Source: JABDIY01 sp963803845
GTDB lineage: Bacteria; Actinomycetota; Acidimicrobiia; Acidimicrobiales; SZUA-35
Length of the DNA stretch: 64,000 bases
Direction of reading: 5' to 3'
NCBI GenBank assembly: GCA_963803845.1
Contig: CAWDNZ010000005.1
Location: 124,001-188,000 of the forward strand
Notes under the pieces: generated by a model
Databases searched by the model: none
Told to the model about the DNA's origin: nothing
Seen by the model: the letters and a program-made list of their open reading frames with translations, nothing else
Made by a program: the position numbers and the translations under genes
Part shown: positions 19,234-26,818 of the stretch, one piece after another
How the letters are laid out: each line of letters opens with the position of its first letter
Position numbering within the stretch: the first letter of the stretch is position 1

Positions 19234-19572
19234 TCAGGCGAGTTGCGCGAGTTTGGTGTCGGCGTAGGTCTCGATCCGTGCGATGTGCTGCGGTGAGCGC
19301 CGTAGCCTGGAGGCGGTTTCGGCTCGATCAATCCCGGCCCGCCGTGCATCTAGGACCCTTCGCTCCAGCGGTCTTAGGACTGGTGGGGAGTTTGTGGAGG
19401 CGGCGGCCTGCTGGGGGGTTCGTGTTGGTCTGGGCAGAGTGGTCCAGTCGAGGATGCGGCTGATGTGGCCGGGGCTTCGGCGTAGTCTCCAGGCGATCTC
19501 GCTTGTTGGCATTCCAGCGTTGTGGAGCCTGAGAACGGTTCGGGCGAGCGGACGATGGTGGTGGTTGGTCAT
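19234..19572 (-). CDS. Small protein with two tandem helix-turn-helix units
   Basis: 112 residues built from two similar halves: LHNAGMPTSEIAWRLRRSP..ISRILDW (residues ~16-43) and ARRAGIDRAETASRLRRSP..IARIETY (~76-104). Each looks like a sigma-region-4/LuxR-type helix-turn-helix, joined by a Pro/Thr-rich linker. I do not recognise a named family; DNA binding is inferred from the helices. A GAGAAAG element precedes the ATG. It has no obvious operon partner: the PAP2_3 gene starts about 250 bases downstream with its own ribosome site. Confidence 0.65.
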   Translation of the reverse strand: MTNHHHRPLARTVLRLHNAGMPTSEIAWRLRRSPGHISRILDWTTLPRPTRTPQQAAASTNSPPVLRPLERRVLDARRAGIDRAETASRLRRSPQHIARIETYADTKLAQLA

Positions 19573-19739
19573 TGTTGTCTTTCTCGTGGTTCTCGTTTTC
19601 GGATTCCGAGACCGTGGGTGGTGATCCAGCCGTGTCGGTGGCGCGGTGTGGATGGGCGAGTGCGAGAGGGTCCGGCGGTCGACAGCTTTTTCGACTGCCC
19701 CTGGTTGTCATGTAGGTGCAAGTGTAGCTGCACGAGGCT

Positions 19740-19785
19740 GGCCGGTCGGCGGTCGGCGGTCGGCGGTGGGCGGCGGGCGGCGTGG
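19740..19785 (+). repeat. Short GC-rich tandem repeat, (GTCGGCG)n
   Basis: Three near-perfect GTCGGCG units followed by degenerate GGGCGGC units lie in the spacer between the tandem-HTH gene and the zinc-ribbon gene. This is simple-sequence DNA with no spacer structure and no coding support. Confidence 0.6.
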
Positions 19786-19825
19786 TGTGGGATCATCGAG
19801 TTCAAACCGGATCGGAGCCAATCTG

Positions 19826-20119
19826 ATGGAGACACTCGTGGAAGCGCTGAATCGCCTGCGTGGCGATGGGTATACGCAAGATTTCGCGGCGGTCGCCGGC
19901 GGTGATCTTCGTTGCGGGGGCTGTGGTTCCCTGCATCCTCCAGAGACGATGGTCATCGGGGAGATCGTTCGGTTTGAGGGTGATTCGAACCCTGATGACG
20001 AGGCAATTCTGGTCGCGATGCGATGCTCGTGTGGGTTTGGGGGTTTGTACAGCGCGGCGTACGGCCCCGATACGAGTTCCAATGACGTTGCTGCGCTCAC
20101 GCGCCTACCGCGGTCGTGA
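19826..20119 (+). CDS. Conserved small zinc-ribbon-like protein
   Basis: 97 residues. Four cysteines in two pairs (RCGGCGSLHPP at ~31-41 and MRCSCGFGG at ~68-76) suggest a structural zinc site, and the whole has the look of a small actinobacterial hypothetical protein of unknown role. I chose the ATG at 19826, with CGGAG about eight bases upstream, because the longer upstream frame runs through the GC-rich tandem repeat. It precedes psuK by about 90 bases on the same strand, but psuK has its own promoter. Confidence 0.65.
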   Translation: METLVEALNRLRGDGYTQDFAAVAGGDLRCGGCGSLHPPETMVIGEIVRFEGDSNPDDEAILVAMRCSCGFGGLYSAAYGPDTSSNDVAALTRLPRS

Positions 20120-20176
20120 CCCGGTGCATGAGCTTGCGGCGGCAACCGATGAAGACTTGTTGCTGGGCTGGAAGTC

Positions 20177-20213
20177 TTGCTTATTTGAATAAAGAGTCCT
20201 TATACTAATAAGG
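20177..20213 (+). promoter_or_regulatory. psuK promoter with two operator-like boxes; leaderless start
   Basis: TTGCTT (20177-20182), an 18-base spacer and TATACT (20201-20206) form a good sigma-70-type promoter, and the GTG start at 20213 lies seven bases after the -10 box, so the mRNA is probably leaderless. Two imperfect palindromes, CTTATTTGAATAAAG (20180-20194) and CTTATACTAATAAGG (20199-20213), share the pattern CTTATnnnAATAAnG with a 19-base period and cover the promoter and start codon. The second includes a perfect dyad CCTTAT/ATAAGG (20198-20213). They are likely operator sites, possibly for the helix-turn-helix of PsuK itself. Confidence 0.7.
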
Positions 20214-21310
20214 TGCTTACGGAACGGGAAGAACAGATCGTCGACTTGCTCCGCCGCGATCCACTGATTGGTACCGATGCGTTGGCCGCATCGCTGGGAA
20301 CCAGCCGGGCCTCGATCAATGTGCACCTGTCCAATCTTGGCAAGAAGGGTGTGATCCTCGGCCGTGGCTATGTGTTAGCCGAGCGGCCCGGCGCCGTTGT
20401 CATCGGTGGAGCCAACGTGGACCTCAAGGCCCGCAGTACGGCTCGGGCGACCGGCCAGACCAGCAATCCCGGCCACGGCTCGATGGCGCCGGGAGGCGTT
20501 GCGCGAAACATCGCCGAGAACATCGCGCGACTGGGTGATCGCGTCCACCTGATCAGCGTTGTGGGGCGCGACCCGATGGGCGACAACCTGCTTGACCACA
20601 CCGCGGCAGCAGGCGTACGTGTGGAGCATGTTGCCCGCACCGACCGGCCGACCGGCACCTACACCGCCGTTATCGACGTCGACGGTGAACTCATCATCGC
20701 GATCGCTGACATGGAGGCGACCACCGAACTCGGACCCGAACAACTCCACAACGCACGCGATGTGATCTCTACCGCGGGGGTGTTGGTGCTCGACGGCAAC
20801 CTGAGCCTCGACACTCTTGACTACGCATTGGACCTGTCCGAAGGTGTTCGCACCGTCTTCGAGCCGGTCAGCGTGCCCAAGGCGGCTGGTCTCAAGGACG
20901 CAATCGACGCTCGGATCTACGCTGTCACGCCCAACCGGGACGAACTTGCTGCGCTCACCGCCTTACCGACCCGTACGAACCGGCAGGTGCGAGCTGCAGC
21001 GAAAGCCTTGCTCGCCCGCGGTGTTGAACTGGTCTGGATCCGGCTGGGAGAGCGTGGCTCAATGCTCAGCACCACCGACCACACCATCGAAATCCCGGCC
21101 ATGCCAACCACGGTGGAGGATGTCACCGGTGCCGGTGACTCCATGCTGGGCGCGTTCTGTCACGTGCTGCTCCAGGGCGGCTCGCCCGAGGAAGCCGCTC
21201 GATTCGGCCACGCGGCCGCTGCTCTGACTATTGCAAGTCCGCACACGGTGCGACCAGATCTGACCCCGCGGCTCGTCCGGGCTGCACTCGACCAGGAGAA
21301 AGAAGAATGA
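20213..21310 (+). CDS. psuK: Pseudouridine kinase with N-terminal helix-turn-helix (PfkB family)
   Basis: 365 residues. Residues 1-57 are a winged-helix-like DNA-binding unit (EREEQIVDLLRRDP, LAASLGTSRASINVHLSNL), and residues ~60-365 are a PfkB sugar kinase with the N-terminal GGANVDLKARS and the catalytic GAGDSMLGA near residue 305. The enzyme phosphorylates pseudouridine to its 5'-phosphate; this identity is supported by the adjacent psuG, coupled through ATGA. The DNA-binding unit suggests direct autoregulation by a kinase-repressor fusion. The GTG start has no ribosome site but a correctly placed -10 box. Confidence 0.88.
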   Translation: MLTEREEQIVDLLRRDPLIGTDALAASLGTSRASINVHLSNLGKKGVILGRGYVLAERPGAVVIGGANVDLKARSTARATGQTSNPGHGSMAPGGVARNIAENIARLGDRVHLISVVGRDPMGDNLLDHTAAAGVRVEHVARTDRPTGTYTAVIDVDGELIIAIADMEATTELGPEQLHNARDVISTAGVLVLDGNLSLDTLDYALDLSEGVRTVFEPVSVPKAAGLKDAIDARIYAVTPNRDELAALTALPTRTNRQVRAAAKALLARGVELVWIRLGERGSMLSTTDHTIEIPAMPTTVEDVTGAGDSMLGAFCHVLLQGGSPEEAARFGHAAAALTIASPHTVRPDLTPRLVRAALDQEKEE

Positions 21311-22227
21311 ACACCCCACACCCCGATCTCGTGCTCACTGACGAGGTGGCCCAGGCGTTGAACGACGGCACGCCCGTCGTTGCACTCGAGAGCACGATCA
21401 TCAGTCACGGAATGCCGTTCCCCCAGAACGTTGGAATGGCGACCGAAGTCGAACGCATCATCCGCCATGGTGGAGCCGTCCCCGCCACGATTGCGGTCCT
21501 CGATGGCCGACTCCGGATCGGACTGAGCCACGATGACCTCCACCTCCTAGCAACCAGTCCCGACGTGTCCAAGATCAGCACACGCGACCTGCCCTATGCG
21601 ATCACCCAAGGCATCCACGGCGCCACCACCGTTGCCTCCACCATGCGGTTGGCGGCGCTGGCGGGTATCTCGGTGTTCGTGACCGGCGGACTCGGCGGCG
21701 TCCACCGGGGAGCAGAACGCACCTACGACGTCAGCGCCGACCTGACCGAACTGTCACACACCAACGTGGCGGTGGTCTCCGCCGGCGTGAAGTCGATCCT
21801 GGACATCGGCCTCACCCTCGAAGCGCTCGAAACGCTCGGGGTTCCGGTCGTGGCCTACGGAACTACTGACTTCCCGGCGTTCTTCTCACGCATCAGCGGC
21901 CACACAGCCCCGATGACGCTCGACACTCCTGGCGATCTCGCTGCATTGATGGCTGCCAAGTGGCGGCTTGGCCTGGACGGCGGCGTAGCGATCGTCAACC
22001 CGATCCCGGTCGAAGACGAGATCCCGGCTGAGGAGATCAGCGTGATCATCGAACAAGCCCTGGCCGACATGGAAGCGAACGGCATCCATGGCAAGGAAGC
22101 CACCCCGTTCTTGCTGGGGCGAATCGTCGAGATCACCAAAGGAGCCAGCCTCACCGCCAACATCGCACTGGTGAACAACAACGCACGACTGGGCGCACAA
22201 GTAGCCCGCGAGTACGCCGATCTCTAA
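21307..22227 (+). CDS. psuG: Pseudouridine-5'-phosphate glycosidase
   Basis: A 306-residue enzyme of the IndA/PsuG family that splits pseudouridine-5'-phosphate into uracil and ribose-5-phosphate. Characteristic blocks are VALESTIISHGMPFPQN (residues 24-40), GHVxx-equivalent VPATIAVLDGRLRIGL, the catalytic region TTVASTMRLAALAGI followed by FVTGGLGGVHRGAE, and SAGVKSILDIG with YGTTDFPAFFSR. The active lysine region is present in the VKS segment. It overlaps the psuK stop by four bases, giving the two-gene nucleoside catabolic operon. The ribose-5-phosphate product can enter the pentose phosphate enzymes encoded nearby. Confidence 0.93.
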   Translation: MNTPHPDLVLTDEVAQALNDGTPVVALESTIISHGMPFPQNVGMATEVERIIRHGGAVPATIAVLDGRLRIGLSHDDLHLLATSPDVSKISTRDLPYAITQGIHGATTVASTMRLAALAGISVFVTGGLGGVHRGAERTYDVSADLTELSHTNVAVVSAGVKSILDIGLTLEALETLGVPVVAYGTTDFPAFFSRISGHTAPMTLDTPGDLAALMAAKWRLGLDGGVAIVNPIPVEDEIPAEEISVIIEQALADMEANGIHGKEATPFLLGRIVEITKGASLTANIALVNNNARLGAQVAREYADL

Positions 22228-22298
22228 GTGGTGCTCGCCCTCCTAACCCTTTTCTGTCAATGAGAAGTTGGATGTTCTTGTCTGCGGCGACCTCCCGC

Positions 22299-22436
22299 GT
22301 TGGCCCGCTCCTCTTGCACGACGTCCACCTCGTGGACACCCTGGCTCATTTCAACCGGGAGAACGTCCCGGAGCGGCGCCTGCACGCAACGGGCGTGGCG
22401 CACACACCGGTATTCCTAATGGTATGCCCGAAGGTT
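22299..22436 (+). pseudogene. Catalase remnant with an internal deletion
   Basis: In one frame, VGPLLLHDVHLVDTLAHF followed by NRENVPERRLHATG closely matches the haem-distal region of monofunctional catalases, including the catalytic histidine (consensus VVHAKG). It is followed at once by TPVFLMVCPKV, which resembles the NTPVFFIRDPxKF segment normally about 60 residues further on. The rest of the catalase is missing and the frame ends at 22487. This is the only recognisable content of the 317-base gap between psuG and the hydrolase gene. Confidence 0.6.
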
Positions 22437-22544
22437 CTTCTCGGAGAGCTTCGCGTATCCGCCGGGAACCGATGGGTGGTCGTTTGATCGTCGCTTTCAG
22501 GAAGGGACCAATGACCCTCGTCCGCGAAGTTACCGGTCGGTACG

Positions 22545-23489
22545 GTGTTCTTTGTGAAGGGATCCATTGTAGGCGGTGCACCGGTGGCCGAGTACGGAGC
22601 AGTGGTCCGTGCCACATGGGCCAATGAGACCGAGCGAGAGTGGCATCCGGTCGACGGCTCGCGCTTCTTCACAGTTCCCAACTCGATTGTACGTCCACCG
22701 TCGGGGTCCACGCCGTTGATGCTGCTCCACGGCGTCGGCAACAACGGCGGCATCTACGCCCCGTTGATGCCATCGTTGGCCGAGCTGGGCCCGGTCTTTG
22801 CGCCGACGATGTCGCCGAAGCTGCTGGCACCGCTGGAGCACCGCAAAGAGACCGTCGGTCAGCTGGTCGACTGGCTGACCGAGCTGGCACCGCCGCCGTG
22901 GCGGATCGTTGGCCACTCGATGGGAGGTGTGCTGACCGGTTTGATCCTGAGAACCCACCCCGAAGTGGTCACCAGCGCCGTACTCTTGAACTCGCCTCTG
23001 CCCGGCACGGTCGGTCGGATCCAGACCGGCGACACGCTCGATCGAGCGGGTCGTGCGCTGCTGGCCTTGAAGGGTTTGGCACGTCTCTCGTCGCTCGGTC
23101 GACCACGGCTGCCTGGATTGCTGCGAGGCGCAGAGCGGGCGCTTGTTCGCACGGCATTGCGCGGCTTCATGGTCGACCCCGGCGCTCTTGATGATGAGGT
23201 CATCAGCCGAGCGATCATCTCGTCCCGGACCACAGACGGCACCGATTTCTTGAAACTGGCCGAGTTGCTGCCGGAGTGGGCGCTCGACCCGCACACCGAA
23301 CATCCGATCGAGATCATCCTTGGCGACGCCGACCCGCTGATCGAGGTCGACGACTACGACGAGGTCCTGGGCGCCTACCCCCACGCTGTCGTCCACGTGG
23401 CTCCGGAATGTGGTCACTTCGTACATCTGGAGCGCCCGCATTTCACGCTCGACCGAATCCAAGGGTTCTTCTCGGACACCCACACCTGA
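22545..23489 (+). CDS. Alpha/beta-fold hydrolase
   Basis: Up to 314 residues. The oxyanion-hole region is LMLLHGVGNNGG, the nucleophile elbow is VGHSMGGVLTG (GxSxG), the acid is probably in LGDADPLIEVDD, and the catalytic histidine is in APECGHFVHLERP near the C-terminus. The family includes esterases, lipases and haloperoxidase-like enzymes; the substrate is unknown. The start is uncertain: GTG at 22545 or GTG at 22554, the latter lying eight bases after a TACGGT box that could serve a leaderless transcript. No operon partner is evident. Confidence 0.78.
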   Translation: MFFVKGSIVGGAPVAEYGAVVRATWANETEREWHPVDGSRFFTVPNSIVRPPSGSTPLMLLHGVGNNGGIYAPLMPSLAELGPVFAPTMSPKLLAPLEHRKETVGQLVDWLTELAPPPWRIVGHSMGGVLTGLILRTHPEVVTSAVLLNSPLPGTVGRIQTGDTLDRAGRALLALKGLARLSSLGRPRLPGLLRGAERALVRTALRGFMVDPGALDDEVISRAIISSRTTDGTDFLKLAELLPEWALDPHTEHPIEIILGDADPLIEVDDYDEVLGAYPHAVVHVAPECGHFVHLERPHFTLDRIQGFFSDTHT

Positions 23490-23562
23490 CGTCGATTCGC
23501 TCAACCCGTCGACCCTCGGCGCAGCGGCGACCGGAGGCACTGATGAGGCGCCAATGGAGACC

Positions 23563-23952
23563 CTACTGGTCTTGGCCGCTTCGCCCGCCGTTGAGGATTG
23601 CTGACAGAGCGGCCCCGCTGAAGACCAGCATCGCAGGTATGGCACGTTTGACAGGATCTTTGACCTTGAAATGCATACCGATCGCGCCGAGCATCATGGC
23701 CGCCAAACCAGTCGAAGCCGGCCGGACGAGCTTCGGGTAGAAAAGCCCGATCAGCATGAGGCTTGCGAGGCTGACCTTTGCTGCTCCGACTGCGTACATG
23801 TTCTTCTCCGAGAGTCCGTAGGCATCGAACTCTTCGCGCATGTTTTTTGCGTCACCGCCTCGATAGCCGGTGTCCTTGTCGAATCTGTGGAACCAGACGT
23901 TGAAGATCCAGAGTGATGATCCGATCTGGGCGATCTTGCCGATAATGGTCAT
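23563..23952 (-). CDS. DoxX-like membrane protein
   Basis: About 129 residues with four hydrophobic helices typical of the DoxX family (MYAVGAAKVSLASLMLIGLF, AAMMLGAIGMHF, AIPAMLVFSGAALSAIL). Proteins of this family are small inner-membrane proteins of poorly known function, some linked to redox homeostasis. I placed the start at the ATG at 23952 because the family begins near here; the frame stays open to an ATG at 24135, adding 61 polar residues of unknown value. It converges with the hydrolase gene. Confidence 0.65.
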   Translation of the reverse strand: MTIIGKIAQIGSSLWIFNVWFHRFDKDTGYRGGDAKNMREEFDAYGLSEKNMYAVGAAKVSLASLMLIGLFYPKLVRPASTGLAAMMLGAIGMHFKVKDPVKRAIPAMLVFSGAALSAILNGGRSGQDQ

Positions 23953-24204
23953 CAGATGCCGTTCGTTTGAGGTCACAGCGAATCCTTGCTCGTGTCTGTC
24001 TGGCGTTCCCCAGGTCTCCTGCAGTAAAGCGATCGTCGCCTGTCTGGCTCGGATCGTTGACCGGTCACCGTAGCGGTCGTTATCCACCTGCAGGAAACCT
24101 ACGTCTTTGTTGCTTGCATCAACTACGTCCGACATACGCGTCAGTCTCTGTCTGTTTGCCCTGTCGCCACCCGAAGGACATCTCCGCCCCGACCAATTGG
24201 CTGA

Positions 24205-25059
24205 CTAGCTGAGGGCGCTAAAACTCGCTTCGACGTATGCGGCGATGTCACGGAAGGACACCACGGCGACGGGGCGCCCCGATTCACCGAGCAACGGAAG
24301 GTGCGAAAAACCGCGCTCGGCCATCTGTCCAATCGCGTCGGCGATCGGGCTCCGTACGGCGAGCGCAATGGGATCGGTGGTCATGACCTGGCCCACCGTG
24401 AGAGCCGAGAGGTCGGCGTAATCGCAGCCGACCTTCGTCTGCAGGTCGAATTCGGTCAGCACGCCGACGAGATGCTCGCTGTTGTCGAGAACAAGAACAG
24501 AGCCGATTCCCCGTGCCTTCATGTGGTGCGCCGCCACCTCGACCGTCGCATCTTCCGAAACGCACATCGGCGCGCTGGTGTTCAGACCCGTGAAGTCGAT
24601 GAGGGTCAAGCCGAGGGAATCGGACGCCTCCTGGTCGACATCACCGAGATGCCCAGCAACCAGATCCGCGATCGTCGACATGATCGTGTAGAACGAGAGA
24701 TTCCCGACGAACTGATCGTTGTCATCGAGGACTGGGACGCTCCTGACCCACCAGTCGTTCATGATCGCGAGCCCGTCGGACGCCGAGTCGCTGCTGCGCA
24801 TCGTTCGCACCGATCTGGTCATCTCGTCACCGATCGGAAGACTCCAGCCCTTGCTCCTGCCGAGAACCCGCATGAGGACGTCGCGCTGTGTGAAGACGCC
24901 CAAGAGTTTGTGCCCGTCGACGATGCAGGCACAGGAACGTCCCGCCGCTGACATTGCTCGGACAGTGTCTTCCACCGTCGAGGCAGGGTCAACGGCCACA
25001 TGCCGGGTCAGGTCGAGGCTCACGACCGGGGTCGCTGAGAGAGAGTCGGAGATGTTCAT
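24205..25059 (-). CDS. Protein with four CBS domains
   Basis: 284 residues made of four CBS units as two Bateman pairs: residues ~10-65 and ~75-130, then ~150-210 and ~220-280. Typical block ends are CIVDGHKLLGVFTQRDVL, PVLDDNDQFVGNLS, VLVLDNSEHLVGVLTEFDL and LPLLGESGRPVAVVSFRD. CBS pairs sense adenine nucleotides or SAM and usually regulate an attached partner; here there is none, so it acts in trans if at all. AAGGA lies seven bases before the ATG. It is divergent from the CYTH-CHAD gene, sharing a 209-base intergenic region. Confidence 0.85.
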   Translation of the reverse strand: MNISDSLSATPVVSLDLTRHVAVDPASTVEDTVRAMSAAGRSCACIVDGHKLLGVFTQRDVLMRVLGRSKGWSLPIGDEMTRSVRTMRSSDSASDGLAIMNDWWVRSVPVLDDNDQFVGNLSFYTIMSTIADLVAGHLGDVDQEASDSLGLTLIDFTGLNTSAPMCVSEDATVEVAAHHMKARGIGSVLVLDNSEHLVGVLTEFDLQTKVGCDYADLSALTVGQVMTTDPIALAVRSPIADAIGQMAERGFSHLPLLGESGRPVAVVSFRDIAAYVEASFSALS

Positions 25060-25256
25060 AGGAGGTTCCTTCGTCCAGATGACGCCGCCACCCTAGCGTT
25101 CGGAAAGCACGGCACGGTGAAATTTGGCCTCCTGGGTGCGTGCCGGTTCGCTGCCGCCGGCATGCCCGGTTGCTCCCTTTCAGCAGACGTGGCCACCGGT
25201 GAGCTGGCGGTCGACGGTGGGTCGGTGCGCCCATGGGGCACACAAGCAGGTCGGAG

Positions 25257-25262
25257 TAGAAT
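25257..25262 (+). promoter_or_regulatory. -10-like box of a leaderless promoter before the CYTH-CHAD gene
   Basis: TAGAAT ends six bases before the GTG start at 25269, and no Shine-Dalgarno sequence is visible. The spacing is identical to that at psuK and nadR. No convincing -35 box is present. Confidence 0.45.
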
Positions 25263-25268
25263 GATTGG

Positions 25269-26756
25269 GTGCGGGAGCTGGAGCTAAAGCGTATTGTGGC
25301 CGCCGACTTCGACCTGCGGCCCGAGCGTCTGGTGATTCCAGGAGCGTCCCTGGCCGGGCGGGAGACCCGTCAGGTCCACGACGTCTACTTCGACACCGAG
25401 GATCTTCGTTTGGCTCGCTGGGGTGTCACATTGCGTTGGCGTGACGGCGACGGCTGGACGGTGAAGATTCCCCGGCCGAGCCGTAACGCAGCGGTGCTGA
25501 ATCGCGAGGAGGTTCACATCGACGGGGACCCAACGGCGATACCCGCCGAAGCGGTCGCGCTGGTTGCGCCCTTCGCCCGCAGCTTGGGCCTCGTCGAGGT
25601 CGCCCAATTCGACACCGACCGAACCGCGCGGTTCTGGAAGCGTCCTGACGGAACGATTGTCGGAGAGCTGGTCGACGATCGCGTCGTCGCCATGACCAAG
25701 GATGGCCCGGTCTGCTTCCGGGAGATCGAATTCGAGCTGGCCGCTGAAGCCGACGCGGCGGCGCTCGAAGCCGTAGCGGAGTACCTCAGCGCCGGCGACG
25801 TGGCGGCGGTACCGAAGCTGGTACGGGCGCTGGGCGACGCCGCAGCCGACTCCGCCGACGTCGTTCGCCCGACGCTGCCCAAGCACCCCAGCGCAGCGGA
25901 GGTGATCCGCTCCGCCATCGCTACGTCGGTGTATCAACTGCTCACCCACGTCCCAGCAGCACGGCTGGGCACCGACCCCGAAGGCGTCCACCAAGCACGC
26001 GTAGCGACCAGGCGACTCCGATCGGATCTACGTACGTTCGCTCCTCTCCTCGACAAGCGGTGGGCCAAGCAGCTCCGACGCGAGCTCCAATGGCTCGCCG
26101 ACGAGCTCGGAGCGGTCCGCGACGCCGATGTGCTCGATGCCCTGATCGCCCGCGCTCTAGACGCGAATCCCGAGATCGATCCCGACTCCGGTACCGAGAT
26201 CCGCGCTCACCTCGCAACCCAGCGCACAGAGCACCGCAACATCCTCCTTGAGCATCTCGCCGACAGGCGCGCGATCGAGCTGTTCGACCATCTCGTCGAC
26301 GCCGCCGCCGATCCCTGCGTTCGGCCACGTGCCCACCGCCGTGCCTCCGTCGTAGCCCTGCTTCCGCCGGTCCAAGCCACATGGGGTGCACTTCGAACCA
26401 GAGTGCGCAAACTCGGGCCGTCACCAGCCGATACCGAACTGCACCAAATCCGGATCCTCGCCAAGCGCGCCCGCTATGCGGCCGAAGCCGTGGCGCCCGC
26501 TGTCGGCACGAAGGCCACGAAGTTCGCCAAGGCCGCAGCATCGGTCCAGGACTGCCTCGGTGATCTCCACGACAGCGCCGTCGCGGCCGAATGGCTAGAA
26601 CATGCTGTGAGCGCCGGTCTGAGTTCCCGCGCTGGGTTCGCTTCCGGCCGGCTCGCCCAGCAGCTGCACAACCAGGCAATTGCGGATCTACCCGACTGGC
26701 GGCTCAGTTACGACAAGATGCGTCGCCGCAGCCGCTGGCTCGACGATCACAAGTAG
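25269..26756 (+). CDS. CYTH and CHAD domain protein
   Basis: 495 residues. The N-terminal ~200 residues are a CYTH triphosphate-tunnel domain (ELELKRIVAADF; VHDVYFDTEDLRLARWG; TLRWRDGDGWTVKI; VCFREIEFEL). The C-terminal ~280 residues are a CHAD domain, a His-rich helical bundle with repeated basic motifs (VHQARVATRRLRSDLRTF; LHQIRILAKRARYAAEAV). CYTH members hydrolyse triphosphates or polyphosphate, and CHAD domains bind inorganic polyphosphate, so a polyphosphate-linked role is likely. The N-terminal ELELK is a slightly shifted form of the usual ExExK. The GTG start lacks a ribosome site but has a -10-like box. Confidence 0.88.
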   Translation: MRELELKRIVAADFDLRPERLVIPGASLAGRETRQVHDVYFDTEDLRLARWGVTLRWRDGDGWTVKIPRPSRNAAVLNREEVHIDGDPTAIPAEAVALVAPFARSLGLVEVAQFDTDRTARFWKRPDGTIVGELVDDRVVAMTKDGPVCFREIEFELAAEADAAALEAVAEYLSAGDVAAVPKLVRALGDAAADSADVVRPTLPKHPSAAEVIRSAIATSVYQLLTHVPAARLGTDPEGVHQARVATRRLRSDLRTFAPLLDKRWAKQLRRELQWLADELGAVRDADVLDALIARALDANPEIDPDSGTEIRAHLATQRTEHRNILLEHLADRRAIELFDHLVDAAADPCVRPRAHRRASVVALLPPVQATWGALRTRVRKLGPSPADTELHQIRILAKRARYAAEAVAPAVGTKATKFAKAAASVQDCLGDLHDSAVAAEWLEHAVSAGLSSRAGFASGRLAQQLHNQAIADLPDWRLSYDKMRRRSRWLDDHK

Positions 26757-26818
26757 CGTGAGCCCACACGACAGGACCTCCCATCGGCTCGTATGGTCTT
26801 CCCAAGGCGCTCGAGGCT

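Noticed and set aside
19740..19785. Possible CRISPR-like array
   Set aside because: Units are only seven bases and contiguous, with no spacers.
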